A DNA stretch of 64,000 nt from Bifidobacterium tissieri (GTDB lineage Bacteria; Actinomycetota; Actinomycetes; Actinomycetales; Bifidobacteriaceae). Both the position numbers and the translations under genes were made by a program. Positions 9,538-19,131 of the stretch are shown here, in pieces. The notes below the pieces were generated by a model. It searched no databases, was not told the origin of the DNA, and was given only the letters and a program-made list of their open reading frames with translations. The stretch is from assembly GCF_002259645.1 (NCBI RefSeq), contig NZ_MWWV01000005.1:1-64000 (forward strand), in the 5' to 3' direction. Numbering within the stretch: position 1 is the first letter of the stretch; every line of letters begins with the position of its first letter.

Positions 9538-9735
9538 ATCTTCGAGTTCTGTGCGGATTGCGGGGGCTTGCAGACATCAATCTTCAAGTTCTGTGCGTCG
9601 AGAATGGGAAAACCTGAGTAGAGGCGTTGGAATTTCAAGACACATACTTCGTTTTCTCGCCGTTGTCCGCACAGAACTTGCAGATTGGTGTCCGCACAGG
9701 GGCTGAATCCGCACAGAACTCGAAGATTGGTGCCG
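9538..9735. repeat. Type C intergenic element 1
   Basis: The core CGTTGGAATTTCAAG (9625-9639) is flanked on the left by two units reading CTTCGAGTTCTGTGCG and CTTCAAGTTCTGTGCG. On the right are two units in the opposite orientation (CCGCACAGAACTTGCAGATT and CCGCACAGAACTCGAAGATT). The arrangement mirrors types A and B but with an unrelated arm sequence. It fills most of the spacer upstream of ftsY. Confidence 0.7.
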
Positions 9736-9855
9736 AAGCCGCGGGGCACCGGGCCTCGGGTGGTGGGGGACCCTGGTTGTGCCTGACTTGGATTTGCCGT
9801 CAACTAGCCGAATCGGTCGGTCGGGCGTTTCTTCCGCCGATGTTAGGGTGAAGGC

Positions 9856-11211
9856 ATGGATCAAATGACATTGTGGATTATCCTTGGCGTTGTCGCCGTG
9901 GTGATCATTGCGGCCGTTGTTGCCGTGGTAATGAAGAAGAAGGGTACTCCCGCCGAGGCTCCGGCGCCGGCGGTTCCGGCCGTGCAGCCTGAGCCGACAC
10001 CGGCGGCCCGGACCGAGCCCGCCGCAACGGCGGAGAAGAAGGCGGCTGATGAATCCGCCGCCGAAGCTCGCGAGGAATCCGAGCCTGAGACCGAGGGGAA
10101 GCTCGCGGCCCGATCCGAGGTCCCAACCGCCGAGCTGGACGCCGCTGAGAAGGCCAAGCCGGGTGCTGCGCCGGGATCGGCTTCCGAATCCGAGCTGGAC
10201 GCCTCTGCCTCTGCCTCCGCCGCTGAGCCTGAGCCGGCCCCGGTCCCTGAGTCCGAGCCCGCTCCCATCGCCAAGCCCGAGCCGGCAGCTTCCCGCTTTG
10301 AACGCCTCAAGGCCCGTCTGGCCAAGAGCGCGAACCCGTTCGGCAAGGCCCTGTTCTCCATTCTTACGCAGGACAATCTCTCCGAGTCCGATTGGGAGGA
10401 CGTGGAGGATACGCTGCTGCTCGCCGACGTGGGTGCCGAAGCCAGCGAACAGCTGGTCGACGAGCTGCGCAAGGACGCCCGCATCACCGGCGAAAAGGAC
10501 CCGGAGGCCGTGCGCGCCATGCTGCGCGAGAAGCTGCTCGACCTCGTGGGCCGTGACATGGACCGCTCGCTGGTCGCCTCCCGCCCCCGTCCGACCGGCG
10601 CCGGCCCGTCCGTCATCATCATGGTGGGCGTGAACGGCACCGGCAAGACCACCACCGCCGGCAAGCTGGCCCGTCTGTTCGTGGCCGAGAACAAGAAGGT
10701 GGTCATGGGTGCCGCCGATACATTCCGTGCCGCCGCCGCCGATCAGCTCGAGACGTGGGGCAGCCGCGTCGGCGTGCCCGTGGTCCGCAGCGACAAGGAC
10801 GGCGCCGACCCGGCTTCCGTCGCGTTCGAAGCCGCCAAGGTCGCCAAGGAGCAGAACGCCGACGTGCTCATCATCGACACCGCCGGACGTCTGCAGAACA
10901 AGTCGAATCTGATGGACGAGCTGGGCAAGATCCGCCGCGTCACCGAGAAGACGCTGCCCGTGGAGGAGGTGCTCCTCGTCCTCGACGCCACCACCGGCCA
11001 GAACGGCATGACCCAGGCCAAGGTGTTCGCCGAGGTGATCGGCATCACCGGCATCGTGCTCACCAAGCTCGACGGTTCGGCCAAGGGCGGCATCGTGATC
11101 AGCGTGCAGAAGGCGCTGGGCGTGCCGGTCAAGCTCGTCGGCCTCGGCGAAGGCCCGGACGATCTGGCCCCGTTCGACCCCGAAGGCTTCGTCGACGGCA
11201 TCCTCGGCTGA
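9856..11211 (+). CDS. ftsY: Signal recognition particle receptor FtsY
   Basis: A 451-aa SRP GTPase receptor that docks ribosome-SRP complexes at the membrane for co-translational insertion. It has an N-terminal membrane helix (residues 5-26), as in actinobacterial FtsY, then an acidic Ala/Pro/Glu-rich A domain to about residue 145. The NG domain follows, with G1 GVNGTGKTT (about 258-266), the DTFRAAAADQL motif, DTAGR (about 341) and TKLDGSAKGG (about 403). All GTPase motifs are intact. It is followed by a strong terminator and appears monocistronic. Confidence 0.97.
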   Translation: MDQMTLWIILGVVAVVIIAAVVAVVMKKKGTPAEAPAPAVPAVQPEPTPAARTEPAATAEKKAADESAAEAREESEPETEGKLAARSEVPTAELDAAEKAKPGAAPGSASESELDASASASAAEPEPAPVPESEPAPIAKPEPAASRFERLKARLAKSANPFGKALFSILTQDNLSESDWEDVEDTLLLADVGAEASEQLVDELRKDARITGEKDPEAVRAMLREKLLDLVGRDMDRSLVASRPRPTGAGPSVIIMVGVNGTGKTTTAGKLARLFVAENKKVVMGAADTFRAAAADQLETWGSRVGVPVVRSDKDGADPASVAFEAAKVAKEQNADVLIIDTAGRLQNKSNLMDELGKIRRVTEKTLPVEEVLLVLDATTGQNGMTQAKVFAEVIGITGIVLTKLDGSAKGGIVISVQKALGVPVKLVGLGEGPDDLAPFDPEGFVDGILG

Positions 11212-11244
11212 GCCGGGGTTCCTGGCCCGGACCCTTTCAACACC

Positions 11245-11290
11245 AACGTCCCGTTCACAGCGACACCAGTCCTTCGTGAACGGGACGTTT
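11245..11290 (+). terminator. Rho-independent terminator of ftsY
   Basis: The arms AACGTCCCGTTCAC and GTGAACGGGACGTT form a perfect 14-bp stem with an 18-base loop, followed by TGCATTTC. It lies 34 bases after the ftsY stop. Confidence 0.85.
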
Positions 11291-11385
11291 GCATTTCACC
11301 GGCCAGGGACCGACGACAGCTATAACCGGTATCCAGCCTTGTGACAGTGGCTGTGTGGGCCCGATGCCGGAATGAGGTGATATCA

Positions 11386-11470
11386 GCAATCTCCAAGTTC
11401 TGCAAAGAGCCGTAATTACTTCAGAACTCGAAAATTGATGTCGGCGTAGGTGCTGGACTGCACAGAACGC
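11386..11470. repeat. Type C intergenic element 2, lacking the core
   Basis: A left unit (CAATCTCCAAGTTCTGCA) and right units in the opposite orientation (TTCAGAACTCGAAAATTGATG and CTGCACAGAACGCG) are present. The space between them (AAGAGCCGTAATTAC) has no GTTGNAATTNCAAC core. It looks like a decayed or core-deleted copy. Confidence 0.55.
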
Positions 11471-11579
11471 GAAATAACAAATAGCAATTGGGGTCACGGA
11501 CCCGAACTCGCCCCCCAACTCCTCCGAATATCGTGGTGAACGCCATGGTGCCATTGCGTTTTCCATAGTCTGAGCCTAT

Positions 11580-11636
11580 GTAACGGTCTCAGTTCCGGTT
11601 AACACCTCCGTAACACTATGTAATCGAGCGGGTAAT
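11580..11636 (+). promoter_or_regulatory. Candidate nitrogen-control (GlnR-like) boxes upstream of amt
   Basis: GTAAC at 11580-11584, GTTAAC at 11598-11603, a 6-base spacer, GTAAC at 11610-11614, then GTAAT at 11620-11624 and 11632-11636. The GTTAAC-n6-GTAAC pair resembles the actinobacterial GlnR box. A separate 10-bp inverted repeat (CTTTCATGAC at 11664, GTCATGAAAG at 11720) lies between the boxes and the gene. Whether this organism has GlnR cannot be seen here, so the site is a hypothesis. Confidence 0.4.
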
Positions 11637-11825
11637 CCAAGCGTCGTTTCATACAACCGTTGGCTTTCATGACCCGACTTGCGACATCGACCGCGCACAA
11701 CGCATACCGATCGTCACACGTCATGAAAGTCGAAATAGGTTACTTTCAGTCGGGTTCGCCCGGCTCATATGAACAGGATCGCCGGCGCGTGCAGGGCCGA
11801 GCGACCTGCAGAGAGGGAGGTAGAC

Positions 11826-13458
<1,633 letters not shown>

Positions 13459-13507
13459 TCCAGGATTTCAGGACGGTTCCCACACCGCTCTGATTGGTGA
13501 AAACAGT

Positions 13508-13540
13508 CCCCGTGACGGCTCGTCCGCCACGGGGATTTTC
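13508..13540 (+). terminator. Terminator after glnK
   Basis: CCCCGTG (13508-13514) pairs with CACGGGG (13528-13534) over a GC-rich loop, followed by ATTTTCC. It lies between glnK and glnD, so glnD probably has its own promoter or relies on readthrough. Confidence 0.7.
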
Positions 13541-13650
13541 CATACCCATTCCATATTTTCCATATCCATTCCATCCGTTTTCGTTTGTTGTGATTGTCAT
13601 CGTGATTTCCCTCACGATTTTTCTCAGTTCTTACGTTCTAAGGAGAACAA

Positions 13651-15501
13651 TTGGCTTCTGCGGTTGATGGGCTCAAAACACGACTGGTGGCCGCCAGTCA
13701 GCCCGACGACGACGGCGTCTACCGCAACGGCGCGGCAAAACGTGCCGCCCGCGTGGAGATCGTCCTCGAATCATTACGGCAACTCTGGTCGGACGCCATC
13801 GCATCCATGGGCGCCGACGCCCCGGATCACGGCGTGGGACTCGCCGCGGTCGGCTCGCTCGCCCGACGACAGATCGGCCCCTGCTCCGACCTCGATCTGG
13901 TCATCATCTACGATCCGCATGCGATCAACGACCATAATGTGACCACGCTCGCCGACAAACTCTGGTATCCGCTGTGGGATTCCGGACTCGACCTCGACCA
14001 TTCCGTACGCACACGTCAGCAATGCGAAGCCGTCACCGACAACGATCTGCCCGCCGCCATGGGCTGGCTCGACGTGATGCCCGTGGCCGGCGACACCGAA
14101 CTGATCCGAAAAACCGCCGACTCGATACTCGAACGCTGGCGCAAGGCCGCACGCAAACGCCTGCCCGAACTCACCGACTCCGCCAAGCAGCGATTCGACC
14201 GGTTCGGCCAGCTGCCGTACCTCAATCAACCAGACATCAAGGAGGCGCGCGGCGGTCTGCGCGACACCGTACTCGTCTCCGCGCTCGCCACGTCATGGCT
14301 GGCCGACCGCCCGCACGGCAGCTACGACGACGCCGTGGAACATCTGCTCGACGTGCGCGACTGCATCCACTTGGCCGCGAACAAGGATACGAATATGCTG
14401 CTGCCCGCCTATCAGGTGGACGTGGCACGCATGATGGGTCTGAGCGATCCGACCATTCCCGACGAGGACCAGCGGGCCGCCGAATCCATCGAAAACATGC
14501 AGACCATCCTGGCGCGATACGGTCGTCGCATCGCGTTCGCTCTGGACTCCACGGCGTCGCGTGCCGCGCATTCGCTCACGCATGAACAGCCGCGATTCTC
14601 GTTCTTCCAGATCTTCCAGCCGCGCGGTGGCGGACGTCGTGAAGCGCCGACATTCGACATCATCGCGCCCGGCGTGGCCCGGCATGAGGGCGAGGCCGTA
14701 CTCGCACCTGGTGCCGATCCCAGCGCGGACAGCACGCTCGCGTTGCGCGTGGCCGTGGCCGCCGCCGAACACGATCTGCCCATCGCGCCGGGTACGCTGA
14801 CCAATCTCAAACGCTGCCCGATCCACGACCGCGACTGGAACGACGACAGCCGGTCGGCATTCGTACGGCTGCTCGCCACCGGCCCGGCGCTGCTGCGCAC
14901 GTGGGAGGAGCTTGATTTCGTTGATATTCCGGGCCGTTGGATTCCCGAATGGCTGGGTATCCGCAACCGTCCGTCCGTGTCCGCAGTGCACCGGTACACG
15001 ATCGACCGGCACATGCTCGAGGTGACGTCACGACTCGACCGCACGTCGCCCACCGGCGAGCGCTACGACGACGAGCATTACACGGTGCTGCTCATGGCCG
15101 GCGTTCTGCACGACATCGGCAAGCGTCCGCGTATCGTCGATCATGCGGCGGAGGGCGCGCGTCACGTGCCGGTGATCATGAAACGTATGGGGTTCCCGCA
15201 GGATCAGATCGACATGACGACCACGCTGGTGCGTGAGCATCTGACGCTGTCCGACTTCGCGTCCGGCAGGAGTCCGGATGACGATGCGGCTGTGGATGAG
15301 CTGGCCGCGCGGCTGGGGAACGATCCGCTCATGCTTGACATGCTGTTCGACCTGACGCGTGCCGATGGGTCGTCGCTGGGTGCCACGGCGGGGGAGACCA
15401 TCACCAAGAAGTACGGCTGGTCCAAGTGGCGTGCCGCGCTGGTGGGTGCCATGTATTCCGCCGCCCGTGCCGCTGCCGCTGGTGCTCGTGCGGGTGCGTG
15501 A
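13651..15501 (+). CDS. glnD: PII nucleotidyltransferase GlnD, lacking the C-terminal ACT domains
   Basis: A 616-aa nucleotidyltransferase/HD protein that modifies and de-modifies PII. The nucleotidyltransferase motif is GSLARRQIGPCSDLDLVII (about residues 68-86) with both metal-binding Asp of DLD. A GlnE/GlnD-linker region includes PDIKEARGGLRD. The HD hydrolase domain has LMAGVLHDIGKR (about 482-493). Family members in proteobacteria are about 850-890 aa with two C-terminal ACT domains that sense glutamine; here the protein ends in an Ala-rich tail soon after the HD domain. The start is TTG at 13651, with AGGAG 6 bases upstream. The association with amt-glnK supports the role. Confidence 0.93.
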   Translation: MASAVDGLKTRLVAASQPDDDGVYRNGAAKRAARVEIVLESLRQLWSDAIASMGADAPDHGVGLAAVGSLARRQIGPCSDLDLVIIYDPHAINDHNVTTLADKLWYPLWDSGLDLDHSVRTRQQCEAVTDNDLPAAMGWLDVMPVAGDTELIRKTADSILERWRKAARKRLPELTDSAKQRFDRFGQLPYLNQPDIKEARGGLRDTVLVSALATSWLADRPHGSYDDAVEHLLDVRDCIHLAANKDTNMLLPAYQVDVARMMGLSDPTIPDEDQRAAESIENMQTILARYGRRIAFALDSTASRAAHSLTHEQPRFSFFQIFQPRGGGRREAPTFDIIAPGVARHEGEAVLAPGADPSADSTLALRVAVAAAEHDLPIAPGTLTNLKRCPIHDRDWNDDSRSAFVRLLATGPALLRTWEELDFVDIPGRWIPEWLGIRNRPSVSAVHRYTIDRHMLEVTSRLDRTSPTGERYDDEHYTVLLMAGVLHDIGKRPRIVDHAAEGARHVPVIMKRMGFPQDQIDMTTTLVREHLTLSDFASGRSPDDDAAVDELAARLGNDPLMLDMLFDLTRADGSSLGATAGETITKKYGWSKWRAALVGAMYSAARAAAAGARAGA

Positions 15502-15554
15502 GTGGCAGGGGCGTGAGTGCATGTGGTGCGCAGAGCATGCAAGCGCCGCATGGG

Positions 15555-15785
15555 TTCTCCGGTGTTTGTTTGTTGCATGCGCATGGCAGACAAGCACGGA
15601 CGCTGTTCCCCGATGCTTGTTCTACGTACATGTGCGTCGTTCGAGTACTGTGCCGCTTCCCCGATGTTTGTATGACGTACATATGCGTCCGATGAGCATC
15701 GAGGATGATCTCTGGTGTTTGATTGCCGCGTGTGTACGTCAAACAAGCACCGGAGCTGGCGTGGGGTGCTTGTTTGACGCATCGA
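15555..15785. repeat. Type D intergenic repeats (about five diverged copies)
   Basis: Units resembling CCCCGATGTTTGTATGACG start near 15556, 15606, 15656, 15711 and 15764. One more is inverted near 15735 (GTACGTCAAACAAGCACCGG). Spacing is about 50-55 bases. Copies near 15606 and 15656 share CTTCCCCGATG(C/T)TTGT and then ACGTACAT(G/A)TGCGTC. No frame here has a ribosome site. They sit immediately left of the type B element. Confidence 0.55.
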
Positions 15786-15820
15786 TACGTTGTGCGAGCC
15801 AGTTAGTGCGAGCCAATTCC

Positions 15821-15920
15821 TTAGTGTGATCACACTAAAAATGGAGGGTGTTGGAATTTCAACGTTTTGAAGCCATGCGCCGTTAGTGTGAGCTCACACT
15901 AACGGGTTGGAGGCTCACAC
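15821..15920. repeat. Type B intergenic element 2
   Basis: Left arm TAGTGTGATCACACTA (15822-15837), core GTTGGAATTTCAACG (15850-15864), right arm TTAGTGTGAGCTCACACTAA (15883-15902), then a half arm (GGCTCACACTA, 15912-15922). It lies between the convergent glnD and MATE genes. Confidence 0.7.
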
Positions 15921-15924
15921 TACC

Positions 15925-15972
15925 GTGGGTGTGGGTGTGGGTGTGGGTGTGGGTATGGGCATGGGTGTGGGT
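15925..15972. repeat. GTGGGT hexanucleotide microsatellite
   Basis: Eight consecutive 6-base units: five GTGGGT, ATGGGC, ATGGGT, GTGGGT. The run ends 15 bases short of the MATE stop codon. It is outside the coding frame, so slippage there would not change the protein unless the stop were lost. Confidence 0.85.
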
Positions 15973-15987
15973 GTTAGCCCGCGGCGG

Positions 15988-17412
15988 CTACCGCATCCAG
16001 ATGTCCGATCGGGCGCGCAGGCCGTTGGCCACGCCACGTCCGCCCATGAGCACCACGTTGAAGGCGAGCCACAGCACGGCAGTGCGCGCCACATCGCCGG
16101 GAATCAGCGGAATGCCGAACGCGACCAGCAGTCCGAGCGCCACGATGTAGGCCACGGCGGTGATGGTGCACGTGGCGGCCAGATACCGGAAGTCGCGCGC
16201 GCCGATCAGGATGCCATCGAGCGCCATCATCCATCCCTGCAGCGGGAAGAACACGCCCATGGTGACCATGCCCACGGCGGTGAGGAGCTGGATCTGCGGA
16301 TTCGGCGAGAAGAAGTGTCCCGCCGCCAGCCCCACCACGGCGAACGCGATTCCCACGCCAAGCCCCACCACGGCTCCGGCACGCCCGGTGCTGCGAGTCA
16401 GGGCCCGGGCACGCTTCCAGTCGCGGGCACCAAGTGCCGAGCCCACCAGCGTCTGCCCGGCGATGCCCACGGAATCCAGCATGTTCATGGCGAAGTTCCA
16501 CGACGAGTTCACGGCCTGGAATCCTGCCAGTACGTGCGTTCCCATGCGTGCGGCGCTCGCCACGGTCATCACCATGGCCGCGCGGATGGCGAGCGTGCGG
16601 ATGAACAACGGCAGTCCGTCCCCGCCGGCCGCCATGATTCCGGCGAGTTGTGGCCGCAGTGTGACGCCGTCGGCCTTGGCCCACAGCACCGCCGGTACGA
16701 CCAGGAACAGTCCCATGAACCATTGCGCGATCAGCGTGGCCGATCCGGATCCGGCGATGCCCCAGCCGAATACGAGCACGAACAGGACTTCGAGCAGTGT
16801 GTTCACCACGGCTCCGCTGACCGCCGCGATCAGAGTGATCCGTACTTTTTGCAGGCCGCGGAAGATGCCGTTGGCCGCGTAGACGAGCAGCATGCCGGGG
16901 GCGCCGAGCACCACGGCCCGGGTGTAGGTGACTGCTTGGTCGAGCACGTCGCCGCGCCCTCTGAGCGCATGGCAAAGAGGTTCGGCGAACGCGAACAGCG
17001 CTACTCCGAGCGCTACTCCGATCAGCAGGGCGAGCCAGAGACCGTCGATTCCGGCCTGCAGTCCCTCGCGCCTTCGGCCTGCGCCGAGCAGATGCGCCAC
17101 CTGCGCCGTGGTGGAGTAGGCGAGGAATATACACAGGCCCACGGCGGTGAGAATGATGGTTGAACCGATCGACAGTCCTGCCAGCGACGCGTCGCCGATA
17201 TGTCCCACGATGGCCGTGTCGATGAGGATGAACGTGGGTTCGGCGATCAACTGCCCGAAGGTGGGAATGGCCAGCGCCGCCAGTTTCCGCGCGGTTCCCG
17301 TTTCCGGTTCGGCTTTCGATGTAGGGTCCTGATCCGTCGTTCGCCCGGCATTGTTTCCGGTTTCTGCCTGTGTTTCCGTTTCCGGTTCGTCAGGTTTCCC
17401 TTCCCGCATCAT
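15988..17412 (-). CDS. MATE-family multidrug/cation efflux transporter (DinF-like)
   Basis: A 474-aa antiporter. A polar N-terminal extension of about 40 residues rich in Glu/Thr is followed by 12 predicted membrane helices. MATE signatures include PTFGQLIAEPTFILIDTAIVGHIG at the first helix pair, and the duplicated second half has GFQAVNSSWNFAMNMLDSVG and GQTLVGSALGARDW. It would export drugs or cationic compounds using a proton or sodium gradient; the substrate is unknown. The DinF subgroup is inferred from the LIDTAIVGHIG motif. It stands alone on the minus strand. The start is the second or first ATG of MMREGKP; a purine-rich GGAGGGGAGAG precedes it. Confidence 0.92.
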   Translation of the reverse strand: MMREGKPDEPETETQAETGNNAGRTTDQDPTSKAEPETGTARKLAALAIPTFGQLIAEPTFILIDTAIVGHIGDASLAGLSIGSTIILTAVGLCIFLAYSTTAQVAHLLGAGRRREGLQAGIDGLWLALLIGVALGVALFAFAEPLCHALRGRGDVLDQAVTYTRAVVLGAPGMLLVYAANGIFRGLQKVRITLIAAVSGAVVNTLLEVLFVLVFGWGIAGSGSATLIAQWFMGLFLVVPAVLWAKADGVTLRPQLAGIMAAGGDGLPLFIRTLAIRAAMVMTVASAARMGTHVLAGFQAVNSSWNFAMNMLDSVGIAGQTLVGSALGARDWKRARALTRSTGRAGAVVGLGVGIAFAVVGLAAGHFFSPNPQIQLLTAVGMVTMGVFFPLQGWMMALDGILIGARDFRYLAATCTITAVAYIVALGLLVAFGIPLIPGDVARTAVLWLAFNVVLMGGRGVANGLRARSDIWMR

Positions 17413-17916
17413 CTCTCCCCTCCCGTTAGGCCGTATTTCTTCGTGATCGTCGCTCCGCCTATGGTATTACCGGACTGCGTACCGGACTGGATCGTGTCCC
17501 GGACTGGACCGGTCCTCGCATCAGACTGGACCGTGTAACAATGAGTGAACAATTGCCGCTGGAACCGACCGTGAGGATCATGTCATAGCGGAGAGCATGC
17601 CGCAGAGGAGATCATGTCACGCTGATCCGTTCGTCGCACTGACCCAATGCATCGGCATATTGCCGTATGGTCGCGCGCCCTGCCGTCCTGCTACCTGCTG
17701 TCCCCCTGCCGGACGCCTTGCTGAGCGCTCCTGCAGAGCGACCCGCCGTCACGCTGCGCCATTCTCGCATACCGCGATCGTCGTCCGCATATATTCCGTC
17801 TTATATCCCGCACGCATCCACAGCGAGTCCCATATAGGCATCGGTTCAGCCGTCATCGACAACCGCAACAGCGTACAAATCAAACAGGAAAAACCGAACA
17901 TAAGAAATGTTAGATT
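17413..17916. other. Gene-free region upstream of the MATE gene
   Basis: About 500 bases without a supportable gene. One open frame on the plus strand (17597-17971) has no ribosome site and a composition unlike the neighbours. The MATE promoter should lie near 17430-17500. The stretch becomes AT-rich towards 17880-17950, just before the DnaA-box cluster. Confidence 0.5.
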
Positions 17917-18120
17917 TTATCCCGAAGCGCCCAATACCATATATTTGGATGTTGGCAACTTCGATAGGTGACGTCGGTGAATTATCCCCAGGTTTTCCAC
18001 ACAGTTATCCCCATGATGTGGAAAAGTGGGTGAATTATCCACGGGGACACGCCTAAAATGTGGATAACTTACGATTTTTATCCACAACCGGTGGATAAGT
18101 CGGTGTACGACTGGGGATAT
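17917..18120. other. DnaA-box cluster (origin-like), no dnaA nearby
   Basis: Two perfect TTATCCACA boxes are at 18059-18067 (minus orientation) and 18078-18086. Near matches are TTATCCACG (18035-18043), GGTGGATAA (18090-18098, minus), TTTTCCACA (17993-18001), TGTGGAAAA (18017-18025, minus), TTATCCCCA (17982-17990 and 18005-18013), TTATCCCGA (17917-17925) and TGGGGATAT (18112-18120, minus). That is ten boxes in about 200 bases in both orientations, next to an AT-rich stretch. This density is typical of oriC, but the flanking genes (MATE, YbjN) are not the usual dnaA/dnaN context. Confidence 0.75.
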
Positions 18121-18299
18121 CCTCCGCTCAAGGTTACGCACCGGTAAACGCAACATGCCATCCCCGTTCAGTCCCATACCAATACCTGCTGCGATACCTC
18201 GGTGCCCGCTGCCTTACTCCACACTGGATCCGTGCACGCTTACCATGTTCACAACCAAGCTCCGGTCCGGTCGTTGTCAGATCTGCGGATACGAAAACG

Positions 18300-18340
18300 C
18301 CCGCACGGCCTCTATTCGCCAAGAATCGAGGCCGTGCGGG
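18300..18340 (-). terminator. Strong hairpin, terminator-like
   Basis: CCCGCACGGCCTC (18300-18312) pairs perfectly with GAGGCCGTGCGGG (18328-18340) over a 15-base loop. On the minus strand the stem is followed by CGTTTTCG. It lies 260 bases beyond the YbjN gene stop, so it may end that transcript or shield the DnaA-box region from readthrough. The 18341-18600 stretch contains only short CCTCACAA repeats (18556-18590) and no gene I can support. Confidence 0.6.
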
Positions 18341-18600
18341 TGTCTAATACGTTGCGGATTTATGACTGTAAGTGCTGGAACGTTGTGAATATTGCTAACG
18401 CTGTGAGTGCTGTGATTGCCGCGAGTGCTGGTGACGGAGACCGTCGCAATAAACTGATGCGCAGTTTCCCCTGCAATGTGCGGGCGCGCGAAATCGCGGT
18501 CGCGCATAACCGCGGTTCGCACGCGTCTGGCTTGCGGCAACCTCACACTTGCAGCAGCCTCACAGCCTCACAACCTCACAACCTCACAAGACCGCAGACC

Positions 18601-19131
18601 TTACAGGATCTCCGGGTCGATGGTGGTGGGGGAGGGCTCCTGCGGGGCGGCCGGCTGGGGGTTCTCCGCCTCATTGACTGCGGTCTCCGGGTCCACGCCG
18701 GCCAGGCCCACCTTGAGGTAGCCGTCGCCGTAGCGCTCCCACATCATGATTCCCACGAACACCACGCGACCGATCGTGTGGATCGACGGCAGGTTGTTGT
18801 CATCGGTGAGCATGGCGCTCCAGTAACGGAGCTCTCCATCACGGAAGTCGATCTGGAAGTTGCCCTGCACCAGACCGTAGTTGGCGCGGGCGGTGTACTC
18901 GGCCAGAGCGTGCATGTTCTCCGGATCCTGCGGATCGCCGCCGAACTGCGGGAATGAGACCACGCTGAAGTTGTCCTCATCCACGAAGATACGTACAGTC
19001 ACGTTACGCACCTTGGAATGAATGTTGATGCCGAACTGGAAACGACCCTCGTCCGGGAACTCGTCGTAGTGCAGTCCGTCAGAATCGAGGTATTCCTTGA
19101 CTCGTGCGTACAGTGCGGATGAAAATGCCAT
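18601..19131 (-). CDS. YbjN-domain protein
   Basis: A 176-aa protein with a YbjN-type fold (about residues 5-140), recognisable from DGLHYDEFPDEGRFQFGINI and the central VRIFVDEDNFSVVSFPQF. YbjN proteins resemble type III secretion chaperones in fold; in actinobacteria their role is mostly unknown. The tail is Pro/Glu-rich and probably disordered. I chose the ATG at 19131 because GGAAGGAG lies 7 bases upstream; the frame extends 38 codons further without a site. It is monocistronic as far as visible. Confidence 0.8.
   Translation of the reverse strand: MAFSSALYARVKEYLDSDGLHYDEFPDEGRFQFGINIHSKVRNVTVRIFVDEDNFSVVSFPQFGGDPQDPENMHALAEYTARANYGLVQGNFQIDFRDGELRYWSAMLTDDNNLPSIHTIGRVVFVGIMMWERYGDGYLKVGLAGVDPETAVNEAENPQPAAPQEPSPTTIDPEIL

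Noticed and set aside
15907-17163. 418-codon plus-strand frame opposite the MATE gene
   Set aside because: It starts in the GTGGGT microsatellite and is an Arg/His/Gly-rich shadow of the MATE gene.
17597-17971. 124-codon frame in the region left of the DnaA boxes
   Set aside because: No ribosome site, Cys/Pro/Arg-rich composition unlike neighbours, and it runs into the DnaA-box cluster.
17917-18120. Calling this the chromosomal oriC
   Set aside because: The DnaA-box density fits, but dnaA, dnaN, rpmH and parAB are absent and no strand-bias switch in gene direction is evident here. Reported only as a DnaA-box cluster.
18202-18957. 251-codon plus-strand frame
   Set aside because: It overlaps the YbjN gene on the opposite strand and crosses a strong hairpin; no recognisable sequence and no ribosome site.
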